From positions 62,001 through 126,000 of the forward strand of contig CALEDQ010000023.1 in assembly GCA_937949615.1 (NCBI GenBank): a stretch of 64,000 bases of DNA. Reading direction: 5' to 3'. The notes under the pieces were generated by a model. That model was given only the letters and a program-made list of their open reading frames with translations, was not told the origin of the DNA and did not search any database. Position 1 is the stretch's first letter. Each line of letters opens with the position of its first letter. This DNA comes from an uncultured bacterium (lineage in GTDB: Bacteria > Muiribacteriota > Ozemobacteria > Ozemobacterales > Ozemobacteraceae). This document shows, one piece after another, positions 53,421 through 62,606 of the stretch. A program made the translations under genes and the position numbers.

Positions 53421-54212
53421 TTATTGTTTGAATCTGGCGAGCAGCATGTTGAGCACAATCTGCCAGACGTCGCCCTTCTGACTGCCTGCCGGTAAAGAAA
53501 GCTTCAGCCAGCCCTGTTCGATTTTGAAAGGCAGCAGACCGGCGGCAGAGCTTGCCGTCTGCCCGTCGGCTTCCGGTTTCATTGCCCGGCCGAGCACCGA
53601 GGCAGAATATGGCCGCGCCAGTCTGACCGTGTCGCCTTCGATGGTCAGGTTTTTCATCAGTTTTCCGACTCGTTCTGAAACGCCGAGAAAAGCGTCGAGA
53701 TAGCCAGTAAGGCTGTTAAGTGCTTCTTTCGGCTGTTCGAGTTTTATCCCGCCCGGCACGACCCCGACGATCGCAAATTCTTTAACATCGAGCTCGATGA
53801 ACTGGGGCATGAATTCCATGGCCATCTTCGAACCGCCAGCAAATTCGATGGCAAAGGCCAACCGGTCGTTCATCGGTGTCAGATCGAACTGTTTCAGTGA
53901 GGTGAGATGCTGTTTCGCCATTACTGCTGCCATTTTCATAAAAACCGGTGAAAAGGCGATGGTGGCATTTTTCTCGTCAAACTTGATCAGATTACCCATT
54001 GCCCCCTTCGTGAGCATGCCGGTTAACTGACCGAGCTGCCCGAGCTGGCCCGAAATATCACCGGCCTGACTGGCCATTTTCCCTTTTAACTGCCCGGCGA
54101 GAAGCTTTTCGAGCATTTTTGTCAGGTTGGCAGTGTCAATATTCTGAGCGGAGCAGTTGCTCGATATCGACAGAAGAAGGCCGATCAGAGCCATTTTTAT
54201 TGGAGCTTTCAT
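53421..54212 (-). CDS. Secreted hypothetical protein
   Basis: 263 aa with a signal peptide (residues 1-23, ending CSA-QNI). The mature part is Ala/Gly/Met/Lys-rich with predicted helices up to about 110 (QLGQLGQLTGMLTKGAMGN) and beta strands after that. No family recognised. Convergent with the TPM pair (8-nt gap). Confidence 0.6.
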   Translation of the reverse strand: MKAPIKMALIGLLLSISSNCSAQNIDTANLTKMLEKLLAGQLKGKMASQAGDISGQLGQLGQLTGMLTKGAMGNLIKFDEKNATIAFSPVFMKMAAVMAKQHLTSLKQFDLTPMNDRLAFAIEFAGGSKMAMEFMPQFIELDVKEFAIVGVVPGGIKLEQPKEALNSLTGYLDAFLGVSERVGKLMKNLTIEGDTVRLARPYSASVLGRAMKPEADGQTASSAAGLLPFKIEQGWLKLSLPAGSQKGDVWQIVLNMLLARFKQ

Positions 54213-54445
54213 GATTTTCCTCTTTCACGTCCGGCAAAATTCTGTCAGGTGCTCATTGTCGCAGTCTGAATTCTGTCGTGTTTCTGCGGCGAAATATCTG
54301 CAAGCGTCGAATGAAAGCATAACATAAAATCAGCCATGGAAAACAGGTTTGTCCTGACCTAAACTAAATCTGTTCGCAGCGGTTTACGTTTTGTCGGTTA
54401 GCTGGTAACTTGAAAATAATAAGCGGCGAAAATCAGGAGGGTCTT

Positions 54446-54607
54446 ATGCTGTTTTATGGTCTGCTGATATTTCTGGTGCTGGTTCTGGTTATCATGCTCA
54501 TCAGGACTCATCTGCACAATCGCGCTTTGTTCAGGTTTCTGAGCGGCAGAGTTATCTTCAAAGAGCCTGAATATAAGGATGACGATTCTAAACCTGATGC
54601 AAAATAG
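54446..54607 (+). CDS. Small single-pass membrane protein
   Basis: 53 aa from the ATG at 54446 with GGAGGG just upstream. One hydrophobic helix (FYGLLIFLVLVLVIMLI) is followed by a charged cytoplasmic-type tail (KEPEYKDDDSKPDAK). Not recognised. The next gene begins 15 nt later, so they may be co-transcribed. Confidence 0.6.
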   Translation: MLFYGLLIFLVLVLVIMLIRTHLHNRALFRFLSGRVIFKEPEYKDDDSKPDAK

Positions 54608-54622
54608 AGCCGGAGGCCATGT

Positions 54623-55123
54623 ATGTTACAGAGAAAATATGCTTTGTTTTTCTTGTTGTTTGGTCTGCTTGCCTGTCAGCCGGCGTTCTGCCAGGATCAG
54701 GCAGCCGCTTCGGGCAGCTGGTCGTGGCCGAAAATCAATGTCCCGGCCCTTTCATCGTTCAGCGTGTCGCTGCCCCTGAACATTGCCTCGCTTGGCATCG
54801 ATCTGCCAGATTCTCAGGATTTTTCTGACGCCCTGGCTTCGGGAGTGGTGAAGGGGCTCTTTTCTTTTCGCGCGGTGGCTTCGGCGGCCTTCGATATGGC
54901 CCGCGACGATCTCGATAAGCATTCAACCTGGCAATATCGGGTGGTTGACTTCGAAAACTCTGCTGCGCCAGAAGAACTCGAACAGAAACTGACCGCCCTC
55001 GGCAAAGAAAAATGGGAGCTGGTTTCGATAACCCCATTGCCGACCAAAAGCCGGTTTTATTTTAAAAAGCGCGGTATCTCGCTGCTGCGTCTGCTCGCTC
55101 CGGTCCTCAACCCTGAAAAATAA
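54623..55123 (+). CDS. Lipoprotein with DUF4177-like C-terminus
   Basis: 166 aa. Signal peptide with the lipobox LLAC (Cys18). The middle is Ser/Leu-rich and not recognised. Residues 110-155 (WQYRVVDFENSAAPEELEQKL ... KEKWELVSI) match the short DUF4177 module, which has unknown function. It is the last plus-strand gene before a 460-nt gap without genes. Confidence 0.72.
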   Translation: MLQRKYALFFLLFGLLACQPAFCQDQAAASGSWSWPKINVPALSSFSVSLPLNIASLGIDLPDSQDFSDALASGVVKGLFSFRAVASAAFDMARDDLDKHSTWQYRVVDFENSAAPEELEQKLTALGKEKWELVSITPLPTKSRFYFKKRGISLLRLLAPVLNPEK

Positions 55124-55414
55124 GCGGACGCCTTAAGCGTCAGACAACTGGTTGCCATGGTTTTTCGCATTTGCTTTTTTTGTTATTTTGCTATTTTGTT
55201 TCTTTGGCCTTTTACGTCTTGAGAAATAAATCACAACAATTTTGCTGCTTTTTTGATTTTTTTAAGAGCCGGTAATAGCGTACCGATGAAAGCGGGCGGA
55301 GCAGACCCCGGAAATCCCCTGTTTTTAAGCTGGTTTCGTGCCTCTTGTACTTTTTCTTGAAATATGTTTTTTAGTAGTACTACGTTAGGTGGTACTAACG
55401 AGTTCTGATTTATG

Positions 55415-55442
55415 GACGGCCCCTCCTGGCCGTCTTTTTTTT
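55415..55442 (+). terminator. Intrinsic terminator
   Basis: GACGGCC-CCTCCT-GGCCGTC followed by eight T's. It lies 290 nt beyond the nearest plus-strand gene, so it may end a long 3' UTR or a separate short RNA. Confidence 0.8.
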
Positions 55443-55526
55443 GAAAAGTAGAATCTGGGCTAAGAAAGCGATGTCGCCGAAAAGCAGCGCTGTGAATCGG
55501 TTAACTCAGAGCTTTCTTGAATTAAA

Positions 55527-55561
55527 AAACTGCCGCGGGCTTTAAATGCCTGCGGCAGTTT
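55527..55561 (-). terminator. Terminator of the M16 operon
   Basis: AAACTGCCGC and GCGGCAGTTT form a 10-bp stem, followed on the minus strand by a T-run; 22 nt past the stop codon of the second M16 gene. Confidence 0.85.
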
Positions 55562-55582
55562 GGGTAAAACTCTGGAGTGTTT

Positions 55583-57031
55583 TTACTTTTCGGGCGGAAT
55601 GGTCACGTCGATTGCTTCGGGTTTGCCGTTATCTAGTTTTTCGAGTGGCATGTCGAATTCTTTCTGGTTGCCGACCACGAGAATGCGCAGTGAGTCGGGT
55701 TTGAGATATTTGTTGGCGGCCGCGAGAACGTTTTCGGCAGTCGTGGCTTCGACCATTTCCTTCTGTTTGTTGAGGAAGTCTCTTGGCAGATTGAAGAAAT
55801 CATAATAGACAAGCCTTTCGATAACCTTCTGCTTTTCGTCGAAGTTGAAGACGAAAGAGTTCAGGTAGCGATCTTTGGCGGCTTTCAGTTCGGCTTCGGT
55901 GGCCGGTTCTTTCTGGAAGCGTCTGATCTCGTCAATGATCATGCTGACGGCTTTGCCGGCGGTTTCGTTTTTGGTGGCCACATAGTTATAGAAAATACCT
56001 GGGTAAGAGAGGTTGGCGGTATAAATTCCATAGACCTGGTAACACAGGCCGGCCTTGGAGCGTACCTGATTGAACAGGCGGCTGCCGAAACCGACGCCGA
56101 GAATGTTGTTCATGACGATGCGATGCGGGTGATCTTCGTCAAAGAGGCGGCCGCCGATGTGACCGATATAGGCATTGGTCTGACGGGCTTCGGGCAGGTC
56201 AACGACGCCAACACGCTTGTCAAAGGTATATTCAACCTTGGGAAATTCTGGCAATGCTTCTTTGCCCTTTTCCCAGTCGGCGAAATACTTTTTGACGAGA
56301 GCGAGAATTTCCTTGCGGCTGAAATCGCCCCAGATGGCCATCTGAACGTTTTCAGGGCGGTAGACTCTCTGATGAAAGGCTTTGAGATCGTCGCGGCTGA
56401 TCGCTTTGAGGGTTGCATATTCGGGGTGGCGGGCATAAACCGAATCTTTGCCGTAGATCATTTTTTCGAATTCGCGTTCGCCGATTGAATCGGGCTGGTC
56501 ATTGCGCCGGGAAATCATCGATTTGGCAGCGATCATCGTCTGCTCGAAACGTGATTCTTCAAAGCGCGGGCGGCGCAGAATTTCTGCCATCACTTCGATG
56601 GCCAGTTCTTTTTTGGCGCTGAGCATCATCAATTTGAGGCTGCCGGCGATGATGTCGCTGCTGGTCTCGGCTGATGCGCCAATTCCTTCGAGCAATTCAT
56701 CGAGCTCATCGGCGCTCCATTTTTCGGTGCCGCCGGCGCGCAGCAGCTCGCCTACAAGGTTTGCCAGACCGATTTTGTCGGCCGGTTCAAGATAAGAACC
56801 GCCATGAATGCGCACTGAAGCTTCGATAAGCGGCAGTGAATGATCTTCGAGCAGGTAGAGGCGCATGCCGTTTTCGAGTTTTACTTCTTCGATTTCGGGC
56901 AGTTCGATCGGACCGAGCGGCGGGAAAGTCATCGCGTCGAGGTCGATGGCCGAAGCCGGAACAAAGCCGGCAAATATTGCGACAACCAGGAAAGAGGTAA
57001 TCAGAAAGCAGCGAAAATTGCGGTTAATCAT
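55583..57031 (-). CDS. M16-family peptidase subunit without active-site motif
   Basis: 482 aa with a signal peptide (about 1-29). Two-lobed M16 fold, with LENGMRLYLLEDHSLPLIEASVRIHGGSYLEP at the start and later GVGFGSRLFNQVRSKAGLCYQVYG. Where active M16 proteins have HxxEH this one reads ANLVGELLRAGG, so zinc binding is lost. The partner gene just upstream has HxxEH and the two overlap by 4 nt, the standard arrangement of an active and a structural M16B subunit. Probably periplasmic. Confidence 0.93.
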   Translation of the reverse strand: MINRNFRCFLITSFLVVAIFAGFVPASAIDLDAMTFPPLGPIELPEIEEVKLENGMRLYLLEDHSLPLIEASVRIHGGSYLEPADKIGLANLVGELLRAGGTEKWSADELDELLEGIGASAETSSDIIAGSLKLMMLSAKKELAIEVMAEILRRPRFEESRFEQTMIAAKSMISRRNDQPDSIGEREFEKMIYGKDSVYARHPEYATLKAISRDDLKAFHQRVYRPENVQMAIWGDFSRKEILALVKKYFADWEKGKEALPEFPKVEYTFDKRVGVVDLPEARQTNAYIGHIGGRLFDEDHPHRIVMNNILGVGFGSRLFNQVRSKAGLCYQVYGIYTANLSYPGIFYNYVATKNETAGKAVSMIIDEIRRFQKEPATEAELKAAKDRYLNSFVFNFDEKQKVIERLVYYDFFNLPRDFLNKQKEMVEATTAENVLAAANKYLKPDSLRILVVGNQKEFDMPLEKLDNGKPEAIDVTIPPEK

Positions 57032-58596
57032 TTGCAGCCCTCCTGGCAGGTTTCTTCTTTGGCGGTATCTTTGGCAGCGGCCTGTTCTACGATGGTATCC
57101 ATGGTGGCGACGGTGCGGTTGCGTTCGACGAAATATTTCTGGGCGACGCGCTGCACATCCTGCGGGGTTACGGCGTTGATGCGGTCGAGTTCTTTGAACA
57201 GAGCGTGCCAGTCACCCCAGAGCTGGTTGTAGTTTGCCAGCTGCTCGGCCATACCCATGTTGTTGCGCAGACCTGAAATGAAGCTGGCCATGGCGCGGGC
57301 TTTGACCTTGTCGAGGTCGTCGTTGCTGAGCAGTTCATTTTTGAGTTTTTCGAGTTCTTCGTAAATGACCTTTTCACATTCAACGTTTGTCTTGCCCTGA
57401 GCCGGGTAAGCAAAAACCACAGCCAGTGACGGGTATTTGTTGCCCGGCCAGCCTGTAAAAGCGCTGACCGAAACGGCATTTTTCATGTCTCTGACCATAC
57501 GGCGATGCAGGCGCGAGGTGCGGCCCTGGCCGAGAATGTCGATGAAGGCCTGAATTGCCGGAGAATCTGCATGGGTTTCTTCGGGAATATGCCAGCCGAT
57601 CATCATGGCCGGCTGAGCGCGGTCCTGAATGCTGACGCGGCGCTCACCGGTCTGCTCGGGCTCGACGGTGGCAACGCGTGAGGGCAGGGGACGCGCCGGA
57701 ATGCGGCCCCAGTATTTGTTTGCCAGTTCGATCACATGGGCAGGGTTGACATCGCCGACGATGGCGACAGCCATGTTGCCCGGTGAGTAATAACGGTCAA
57801 AAAAGGCCTGTGCCGCTTCGCGCGAATAGTTCTGAATATCAGACATGTAGCCGACCAGAGGGTTGCGATAGGGGTGTGCCTTGAAAGCGGTACAGATGAA
57901 TTCTTCGATCAGTTTGCCGATCGGGCGGTTTTCGACACTCATGCGGCGCTCTTCGGCCACGACCTGGCGTTCGCGATACATTTCGCGCAGCCGGGGCTTG
58001 AGAAAGCGTTCTGATTCCATGGCCATCCAGAATTCGATCTTATTCGAGGGCAGACTGACGACATAGGCGGTCTGATCGCGTGAGGTCCAGGCGTTCAGTT
58101 CTGAGCCGCCTTCCTTCTGCAGACGATTGGCAAATTCGTTTGGAACGACGAGTTCATAAGCTTCACCGATGGCTTTTTCGAATTCGACACTCAGAGACGC
58201 GATGAGCTTCTCACTGGCAAGGCGCCCTTTGAGGCGTTCTGCTCTGATCTGTTTGAAAATGGCATCTTCTTTGGCCATTTTCAGAAATTCTTTGGCGCTG
58301 TCTTTGCTGCCGATGGTTTCGGTGCCTTTGAACGCCATGTGTTCGAACATGTGGGCGAGACCTGTGTATTCTTTCGGGTCATCCGAGCCGCCGACGTTGG
58401 CCCAGGTCACGAACGAAATTACCGGCGCATCGTGGCGCGGCATGATGATCAGTTTGAGGCCATTGGCCAGAGTGGTTTCAACGACCGACTTTTCGAGCGG
58501 CGAAAAATCGAAGGCCGTTGACGCGAAGCCGAGAAATGGCACGAATGCCAGCAATACCGCAGCAAAAACCGCGGCGCGGAATCTGGATGACTGCAT
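57028..58596 (-). CDS. M16-family zinc peptidase (active subunit)
   Basis: 522 aa with a signal peptide (about 1-27, ending GFA). The inverted zinc motif HMFEH (residues 82-86) lies in GLAHMFEHMAFKGTETIG, and the downstream Glu is probably in YELVVPNEFANRLQKEGGSELNAWTSRDQT. The second lobe includes LGQGRTSRLHRRMVRDMK. It is likely a periplasmic oligopeptidase forming a heterodimer with the next gene product. ATGA overlap with that gene. Confidence 0.95.
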   Translation of the reverse strand: MQSSRFRAAVFAAVLLAFVPFLGFASTAFDFSPLEKSVVETTLANGLKLIIMPRHDAPVISFVTWANVGGSDDPKEYTGLAHMFEHMAFKGTETIGSKDSAKEFLKMAKEDAIFKQIRAERLKGRLASEKLIASLSVEFEKAIGEAYELVVPNEFANRLQKEGGSELNAWTSRDQTAYVVSLPSNKIEFWMAMESERFLKPRLREMYRERQVVAEERRMSVENRPIGKLIEEFICTAFKAHPYRNPLVGYMSDIQNYSREAAQAFFDRYYSPGNMAVAIVGDVNPAHVIELANKYWGRIPARPLPSRVATVEPEQTGERRVSIQDRAQPAMMIGWHIPEETHADSPAIQAFIDILGQGRTSRLHRRMVRDMKNAVSVSAFTGWPGNKYPSLAVVFAYPAQGKTNVECEKVIYEELEKLKNELLSNDDLDKVKARAMASFISGLRNNMGMAEQLANYNQLWGDWHALFKELDRINAVTPQDVQRVAQKYFVERNRTVATMDTIVEQAAAKDTAKEETCQEGCK

Positions 58597-58616
58597 CTGT
58601 TGCTCCTGTTTTGATT

Positions 58617-59618
58617 TCAGTATCTGCCGCTGAGCTTTTCGCGTGCTTTGGCTGCAGCTGCAGAATACGGGTATATTTGTGTAACCCGATAATAATAACT
58701 CCTGGAGCTGCTATAGTCACCTGAAATTTCAAAACATTCGCCTGCCTGGAAAAGGGCTTCGGAAGCGTTCGGACTCTGCGGATACCGCTGCTGATAACCG
58801 GCAAAGTGCCCGGCCGCTTCAAAGAGGTGATTGCGGTTCGCGTAGTTGATACGGCCGAAGGCTTTTTCGGTCTCTGCCAGCGTGTAAAGTGCCTCGGCAT
58901 AATAGTCAGAAGCTGGCCAGACCCTGAGAAAATTGGCCAGCAGCATGATTGCCTGCTGATGGTTTTTTTGTTCCGCTCTGATTTTTGCCCGCCAGAAATC
59001 TGCGTCATCAGCATATTGCGAGCCCGGATACTGTTTCACCAGCTGGTCGAAATAGATGAAGGCGCTGTTGAGGTTGCCGGCCGCGTATTTGGTGTGGCCG
59101 TAACTGTAAAGATTGTAGTCACTGATAGCGCCAGGATTTGACGGAGTTGCCGGAGTTCCGCTGTTACCAGGGTAGCCGGGGGTTCCAGGGTAGACCGGGC
59201 CAGCATTGCCGTTGCTGCCGGAAGAACCAGGATAACCAGTATTGCCGCCGGTTCCGGGGTAGACGGGGCCGTTATTGCCACTGCCGTTCGAGCTGCCCGG
59301 GTACGCCGGATTGCTGCTGTTGCCAGGATTTGAAACATTACCGGGGTTTGAAACAGTGCCGGGATAGGCGGGGTGGTTGATAATGCCGGTATTTGAATTT
59401 GAGCCCGGGTACAGAGGTGTCGACATGCCGGGATATTGATTGCCCCTGAAAAGCGGCGGTATGACAACCTGTTCTGCCAGTGCCGGGTTGTCGGCAGAAA
59501 CCAGTGTAATCAGGAGCAGGATCATTGAAAGCTGTGTAAATAAAGTTGAAAACTTATAGACCGGCCGGTTGCAACGGCTGCCCTTTATTAATGCATCAGT
59601 TGATAAATGACTTTGCAT
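58617..59618 (-). CDS. Secreted TPR protein with Asn/Pro/Gly-rich region
   Basis: 333 aa from the ATG at 59618 (GGAGG 9 nt upstream). Signal region with a hydrophobic core (SMILLLITLVSADNPALA). Residues 60-155 are a degenerate repeat of NPGN, YPGS and PVYPGT blocks, probably disordered. The last 170 residues carry TPR-like repeats (FIYFDQLVKQYPGSQYADDA, LLANFLRVWPASDYYAEALY, FQAGECFEISGDYSSSRSYY) like those of BamD/YbgF-type proteins. It follows the M16 pair region on the same strand and starts 20 nt before the M16 gene. Confidence 0.72.
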   Translation of the reverse strand: MQSHLSTDALIKGSRCNRPVYKFSTLFTQLSMILLLITLVSADNPALAEQVVIPPLFRGNQYPGMSTPLYPGSNSNTGIINHPAYPGTVSNPGNVSNPGNSSNPAYPGSSNGSGNNGPVYPGTGGNTGYPGSSGSNGNAGPVYPGTPGYPGNSGTPATPSNPGAISDYNLYSYGHTKYAAGNLNSAFIYFDQLVKQYPGSQYADDADFWRAKIRAEQKNHQQAIMLLANFLRVWPASDYYAEALYTLAETEKAFGRINYANRNHLFEAAGHFAGYQQRYPQSPNASEALFQAGECFEISGDYSSSRSYYYRVTQIYPYSAAAAKAREKLSGRY

Positions 59619-59846
59619 AAGCTGAAACCTCCATGTTTCATCACCGGCCATGAACAATTGCAGAGGTGTGTCTGCATTTTCCGCATGTCTGGCCGGCAAT
59701 ATGCAAGCAAATTCTGTTCCATTGGCAGAAATGCGGTCGGATGTGATAAAATTAAAAATAATAAAAAAAATAGCTGAAAAATCAGCGATTTGTGCCGAAA
59801 AAGTACCAGAGGCTGGTTCAGCTAAAAATTATCTGCAGGAAACCCT

Positions 59847-60836
59847 ATGAAAAAACTATTGCTACCTGTCCTGTTGGGTCTGATATGTGCGCCCCTCAGC
59901 GCCGACCCGGAACTGCAGGAATTCGTCAGGGACCTCGGTTATCGCGACGAATACATTTCTGAAAATCTGCCGGCGCCAAAAGCACTCCCCAAAGTTGCGC
60001 CAAAAAAGCAGCAGCCGGTGCATGCCGCGCCACAGCGCGACCTGATGCAGCCAGAAGATCTGCTGCACCCGAGAGTTTTTCAGAAAGGCGAATCGGCCGC
60101 GATGATTCCGGTGCTGATGCGACTGCACCGCGCAAACCCGACCTCAGATAAAATCACCCGCAAACTAGCGGTTACCTGCCTTAAGAACGGCCAGCAGCGC
60201 GAAGCTCTCTACTGGTATACTCAGACTTACCAGCGGGATCGCTCTGATTTCGAATCGCTCTGGAACATGGCTTCATTGTCATACAGCCTCGGCGAAACCG
60301 CTCTGACCAAAAAATACCTCGAAGAATACGCCAGACTGGACCCGAACAGTGCCTGGGGCCGCATGGCCCGCGAATTTCTCGCCGGTCGCTTCTCAGGAGC
60401 TGACCTCGGCGACGCTTTTGAAAAAGGTATTGGTCGCGTCGGTGAGCCGGCCGGCGGCGTCAGCGGCAAAAGAGCTGCTACTGCTGCCCCCGCTGTTTCA
60501 GGTAAACCGGCCGAAACCGGCGATGGCATTCTTGTCGTCGAGGGAAAACGCTATGATGTAGAATCATTCGTCAGTTTTTACGATGAAAATACAGAAATCG
60601 AGAAGCCGACGAAATTGAACGACACGCTGAAAGGGAAGTCCGGGACCAGATCATCTGACAAAAAGGCAGGTAAGAAACTATCACTTGAAAAAGCCGTAGT
60701 TGCCGACAAGGTCGAAACCGGCGCCAAGGCGCCACCGGCTGCCGAAGCCTCCAACAATGCTGCACCCATCGAAAGTGCTGAATTGAAGGCGACGGCACCG
60801 CCTCTAACCCCACCAGTAGCTTCAGAATCTAAGTGA
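59847..60836 (+). CDS. Exported TPR protein with low-complexity tail
   Basis: 329 aa with a signal peptide (1-19, ending LSA-DPE). Residues 85-185 contain TPR repeats (LMRLHRANPTSDKITRKLAV, REALYWYTQTYQRDRSDFES, KKYLEEYARLDPNSAWGR). The rest is Ala/Lys/Pro-rich and likely disordered. Not recognised. Followed by a strong terminator. Confidence 0.65.
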   Translation: MKKLLLPVLLGLICAPLSADPELQEFVRDLGYRDEYISENLPAPKALPKVAPKKQQPVHAAPQRDLMQPEDLLHPRVFQKGESAAMIPVLMRLHRANPTSDKITRKLAVTCLKNGQQREALYWYTQTYQRDRSDFESLWNMASLSYSLGETALTKKYLEEYARLDPNSAWGRMAREFLAGRFSGADLGDAFEKGIGRVGEPAGGVSGKRAATAAPAVSGKPAETGDGILVVEGKRYDVESFVSFYDENTEIEKPTKLNDTLKGKSGTRSSDKKAGKKLSLEKAVVADKVETGAKAPPAAEASNNAAPIESAELKATAPPLTPPVASESK

Positions 60837-60842
60837 TTTACC

Positions 60843-60873
60843 AGCAACCGCAGGCCGAGGACCTGCGGTTGCT
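60843..60873 (+). terminator. Terminator after the TPR gene
   Basis: AGCAACCGCAGG pairs with CCTGCGGTTGCT around a 7-nt loop, then GCTTT. A second stem (60915-60935, ACAGCC/GGCTGT) followed by a T-rich tail may back it up. Confidence 0.72.
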
Positions 60874-60946
60874 GCTTTAATGGGGATGATAGGCCGAAGC
60901 TGCCACTTGGAGAGACAGCCGCTTTAACCGGCTGTTGCTTTATTTT

Positions 60947-61507
60947 TCAGGTTGTCAGATAAAGAAGGCCGCAACCGAGTTCCACTGCCCGGCCGATTGG
61001 TTTCTGGCGAAGCCTGTCGAGAGCGTCGCGGTTTTTGACATTGAGAGTGCCTTTTATCGTTACCGTCTGCTGCTGCCGGTCTTCGCCGTTTTTCTGGTAG
61101 TAGAGGCAGTTGTTGGGGCCGAAGCCATAATCGATGATCGTGGCCGTCTTACCCAGCTGCTTCTGCAGCCAGCCGATGATTGCAGTTTCGTCGATTTCAT
61201 CGCCCGGCATGATTTCGGCCGGTGGCACGAGAAAAATTGCAAAATCGAGGGCGTCGGCGACCAGGGGCAGGTTTTCGAGCGCGACCGTTTCGATGAGCTG
61301 GCACTCTGGCATCATTTTCATCATCGGCCGCACCTCCGAATAAACCAGCATCTGCACCACGACGCCGATTTTGTACCATTCGAGGCGATAGAAAAACCTC
61401 CCGCGCTGTGGCGCGGGAAGGTGTTCGAAGTGACTCGCAATCGCCGCGTTTATTTCCGGCGGGTTGTAGATTTTCTGCCGGTTCAGCAGAAATTTGCTCT
61501 GATACAT
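60947..61507 (-). CDS. Cas6e/CasE-like RNA-binding protein, probably non-cleaving
   Basis: 186 aa, close to type I-E Cas6e (about 200 aa). N-terminus MYQSKFLLNRQ matches the Cas6e start (MYLSKxxL). The C-terminus IGRAVELGCGLLYLTT (171-186) matches its glycine-rich loop, and WLQKQLGKTATIID (113-126) and VTIKGTLNVKNRDAL (149-163) match inner blocks. In known Cas6e the segment NPYxxHRxL holds the catalytic Tyr and His; here it reads NPPEINAAI (15-23), with Pro for Tyr and Asn20 for His. No other cas gene or array is in the window. The gene begins 3 nt after a YdjM-like gene and shares its operon. Confidence 0.6.
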   Translation of the reverse strand: MYQSKFLLNRQKIYNPPEINAAIASHFEHLPAPQRGRFFYRLEWYKIGVVVQMLVYSEVRPMMKMMPECQLIETVALENLPLVADALDFAIFLVPPAEIMPGDEIDETAIIGWLQKQLGKTATIIDYGFGPNNCLYYQKNGEDRQQQTVTIKGTLNVKNRDALDRLRQKPIGRAVELGCGLLYLTT

Positions 61508-61510
61508 GGC

Positions 61511-62605
61511 TCAGATGATCGAAGCGTCGGTTTCCCGTTCGACTGAAGTCTGACCGTCGAAGTCGACCGGCCGGTTTTTCGATTCCTTCTTCTCGGCCTT
61601 TTCACGTTTGCCTTTGAAGAAGTAGTAAGCCATTATCGCGAGCGGCACGAAGTAGAACCAGAAGAAGAAGTTCCAGGGGTTCTCGATGCCGGGCGGCGTG
61701 TCCTGCGGTGCCCATCTGAAGCGGTCAAGGTTGTAGAGAATCGCGATAACCGATGACCAGACGAAAAGAAAGTTCGGAATAGCTTCAGCAGCGCTCATCA
61801 GACCCATGCCGTTGGTGCGGTCTTTGGTGAACGGGTAGAACAAATTGTTTCCCATGAATCCTGTTGAATCTTCGATGATATGCACCATCGAGCCGAAGAG
61901 AATGATCAGCGGATAGAGCAGCCAGCGCGGGATTGTGTAAAGCTCCGGGTGCGGCCCGGCCGGCACGGTGAAGTAGGTGAAAATGCCGACGAGCAGCGCG
62001 ATCAGCAGGCCAAGAGTGAAGCTGTGTGACCAGGTGCGGTGCCATGGCAGAAAGACGATCTCGACCTTGCCGGTCGGGCGCTTGACGAATTCAAAGCAGG
62101 GGCCGGTCATGATCGCGATCTGCGATTTTTTATCGAACTGCTGGAAGAATTCACAATCGACCTTGACGCGTGCATTCGCTCTGACCGGGTCTTTCAACTC
62201 GGTGCCTTCGAACGGAATCTGGCCGGTATCGACTTCGGGACCGATTTCGACGACGACTTCGCTGGTGGTCGAATCGAAGCCAAGCGTGTAGCTGCGCCAG
62301 CGGTTCGAAGCGAGCTGCATGGTGTGCAGCTGCACGGTGCCACGGCCCTCGGCGATTGCCTTTCTGATAGCGTTGGCAACGCCTTCGGCAATGACTCTCG
62401 CGTCGAGATTATCGGGATCGGGTCTGATTTCGAAGTCAGACTTGTGAAAGTAGCGGGCGAATTTGAAATCGAGGGTATCGGGCATGATGCCGAAGATACC
62501 GCCGAGACAGAGAATGAAAGACTGTTCCTGAGAGGCCATGTGAACAGCCTGCGGAAAGAAGCTTGCTACAGCGATGCCGGAAATGAAATGTGTAAAGCCT
62601 TTCAT
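61511..62605 (-). CDS. YdjM-like membrane protein (metal-dependent hydrolase family)
   Basis: 364 aa. N-terminal MKGFTHFISGIAVASFFP and the later LPWHRTWSHSFTLGLLIALL and HIIEDSTGFMGNNLFYPF are the conserved His/Asp blocks of the YdjM/DUF457 inner-membrane hydrolase family. Residues 60-180 form a soluble insert not seen in short family members. Three or more membrane helices follow in the second half. It sits between a TctA-like gene (1-nt gap) and the Cas6e-like gene (3-nt gap), so the three are one operon. The substrate is unknown. Confidence 0.82.
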   Translation of the reverse strand: MKGFTHFISGIAVASFFPQAVHMASQEQSFILCLGGIFGIMPDTLDFKFARYFHKSDFEIRPDPDNLDARVIAEGVANAIRKAIAEGRGTVQLHTMQLASNRWRSYTLGFDSTTSEVVVEIGPEVDTGQIPFEGTELKDPVRANARVKVDCEFFQQFDKKSQIAIMTGPCFEFVKRPTGKVEIVFLPWHRTWSHSFTLGLLIALLVGIFTYFTVPAGPHPELYTIPRWLLYPLIILFGSMVHIIEDSTGFMGNNLFYPFTKDRTNGMGLMSAAEAIPNFLFVWSSVIAILYNLDRFRWAPQDTPPGIENPWNFFFWFYFVPLAIMAYYFFKGKREKAEKKESKNRPVDFDGQTSVERETDASII

Positions 62606-62606
62606 A

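Larger units (their letters stand above)
55124..55582. other. Gene-poor intergenic stretch with hairpins
   Basis: No gene longer than 20 codons is credible. It contains a near-palindrome at 55134-55152, two related inverted repeats at 55371-55400 built on TTAG...GTACTA...CG, a 14-codon frame (55364-55408, MFFSSTTLGGTNEF) without a ribosome binding site, and two terminators (55415-55442 plus, 55527-55561 minus). A transcript from 55130 to 55442 may exist. Confidence 0.5.

Noticed and set aside
55265..55300. Possible c-di-GMP-I riboswitch (GGTA...TACCGATG)
   Set aside because: Only a short piece resembles the 3' part; the conserved ACGCAAAG segment and second stem are missing.
55364..55408. 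14-codon leader peptide (MFFSSTTLGGTNEF) before a terminator
   Set aside because: No ribosome binding site and no downstream plus-strand gene for attenuation to control; kept only as part of the intergenic description.
60947..61507. A CRISPR array to accompany the Cas6e-like gene
   Set aside because: I read both flanks and saw no regularly spaced direct repeats with unique spacers in the window.
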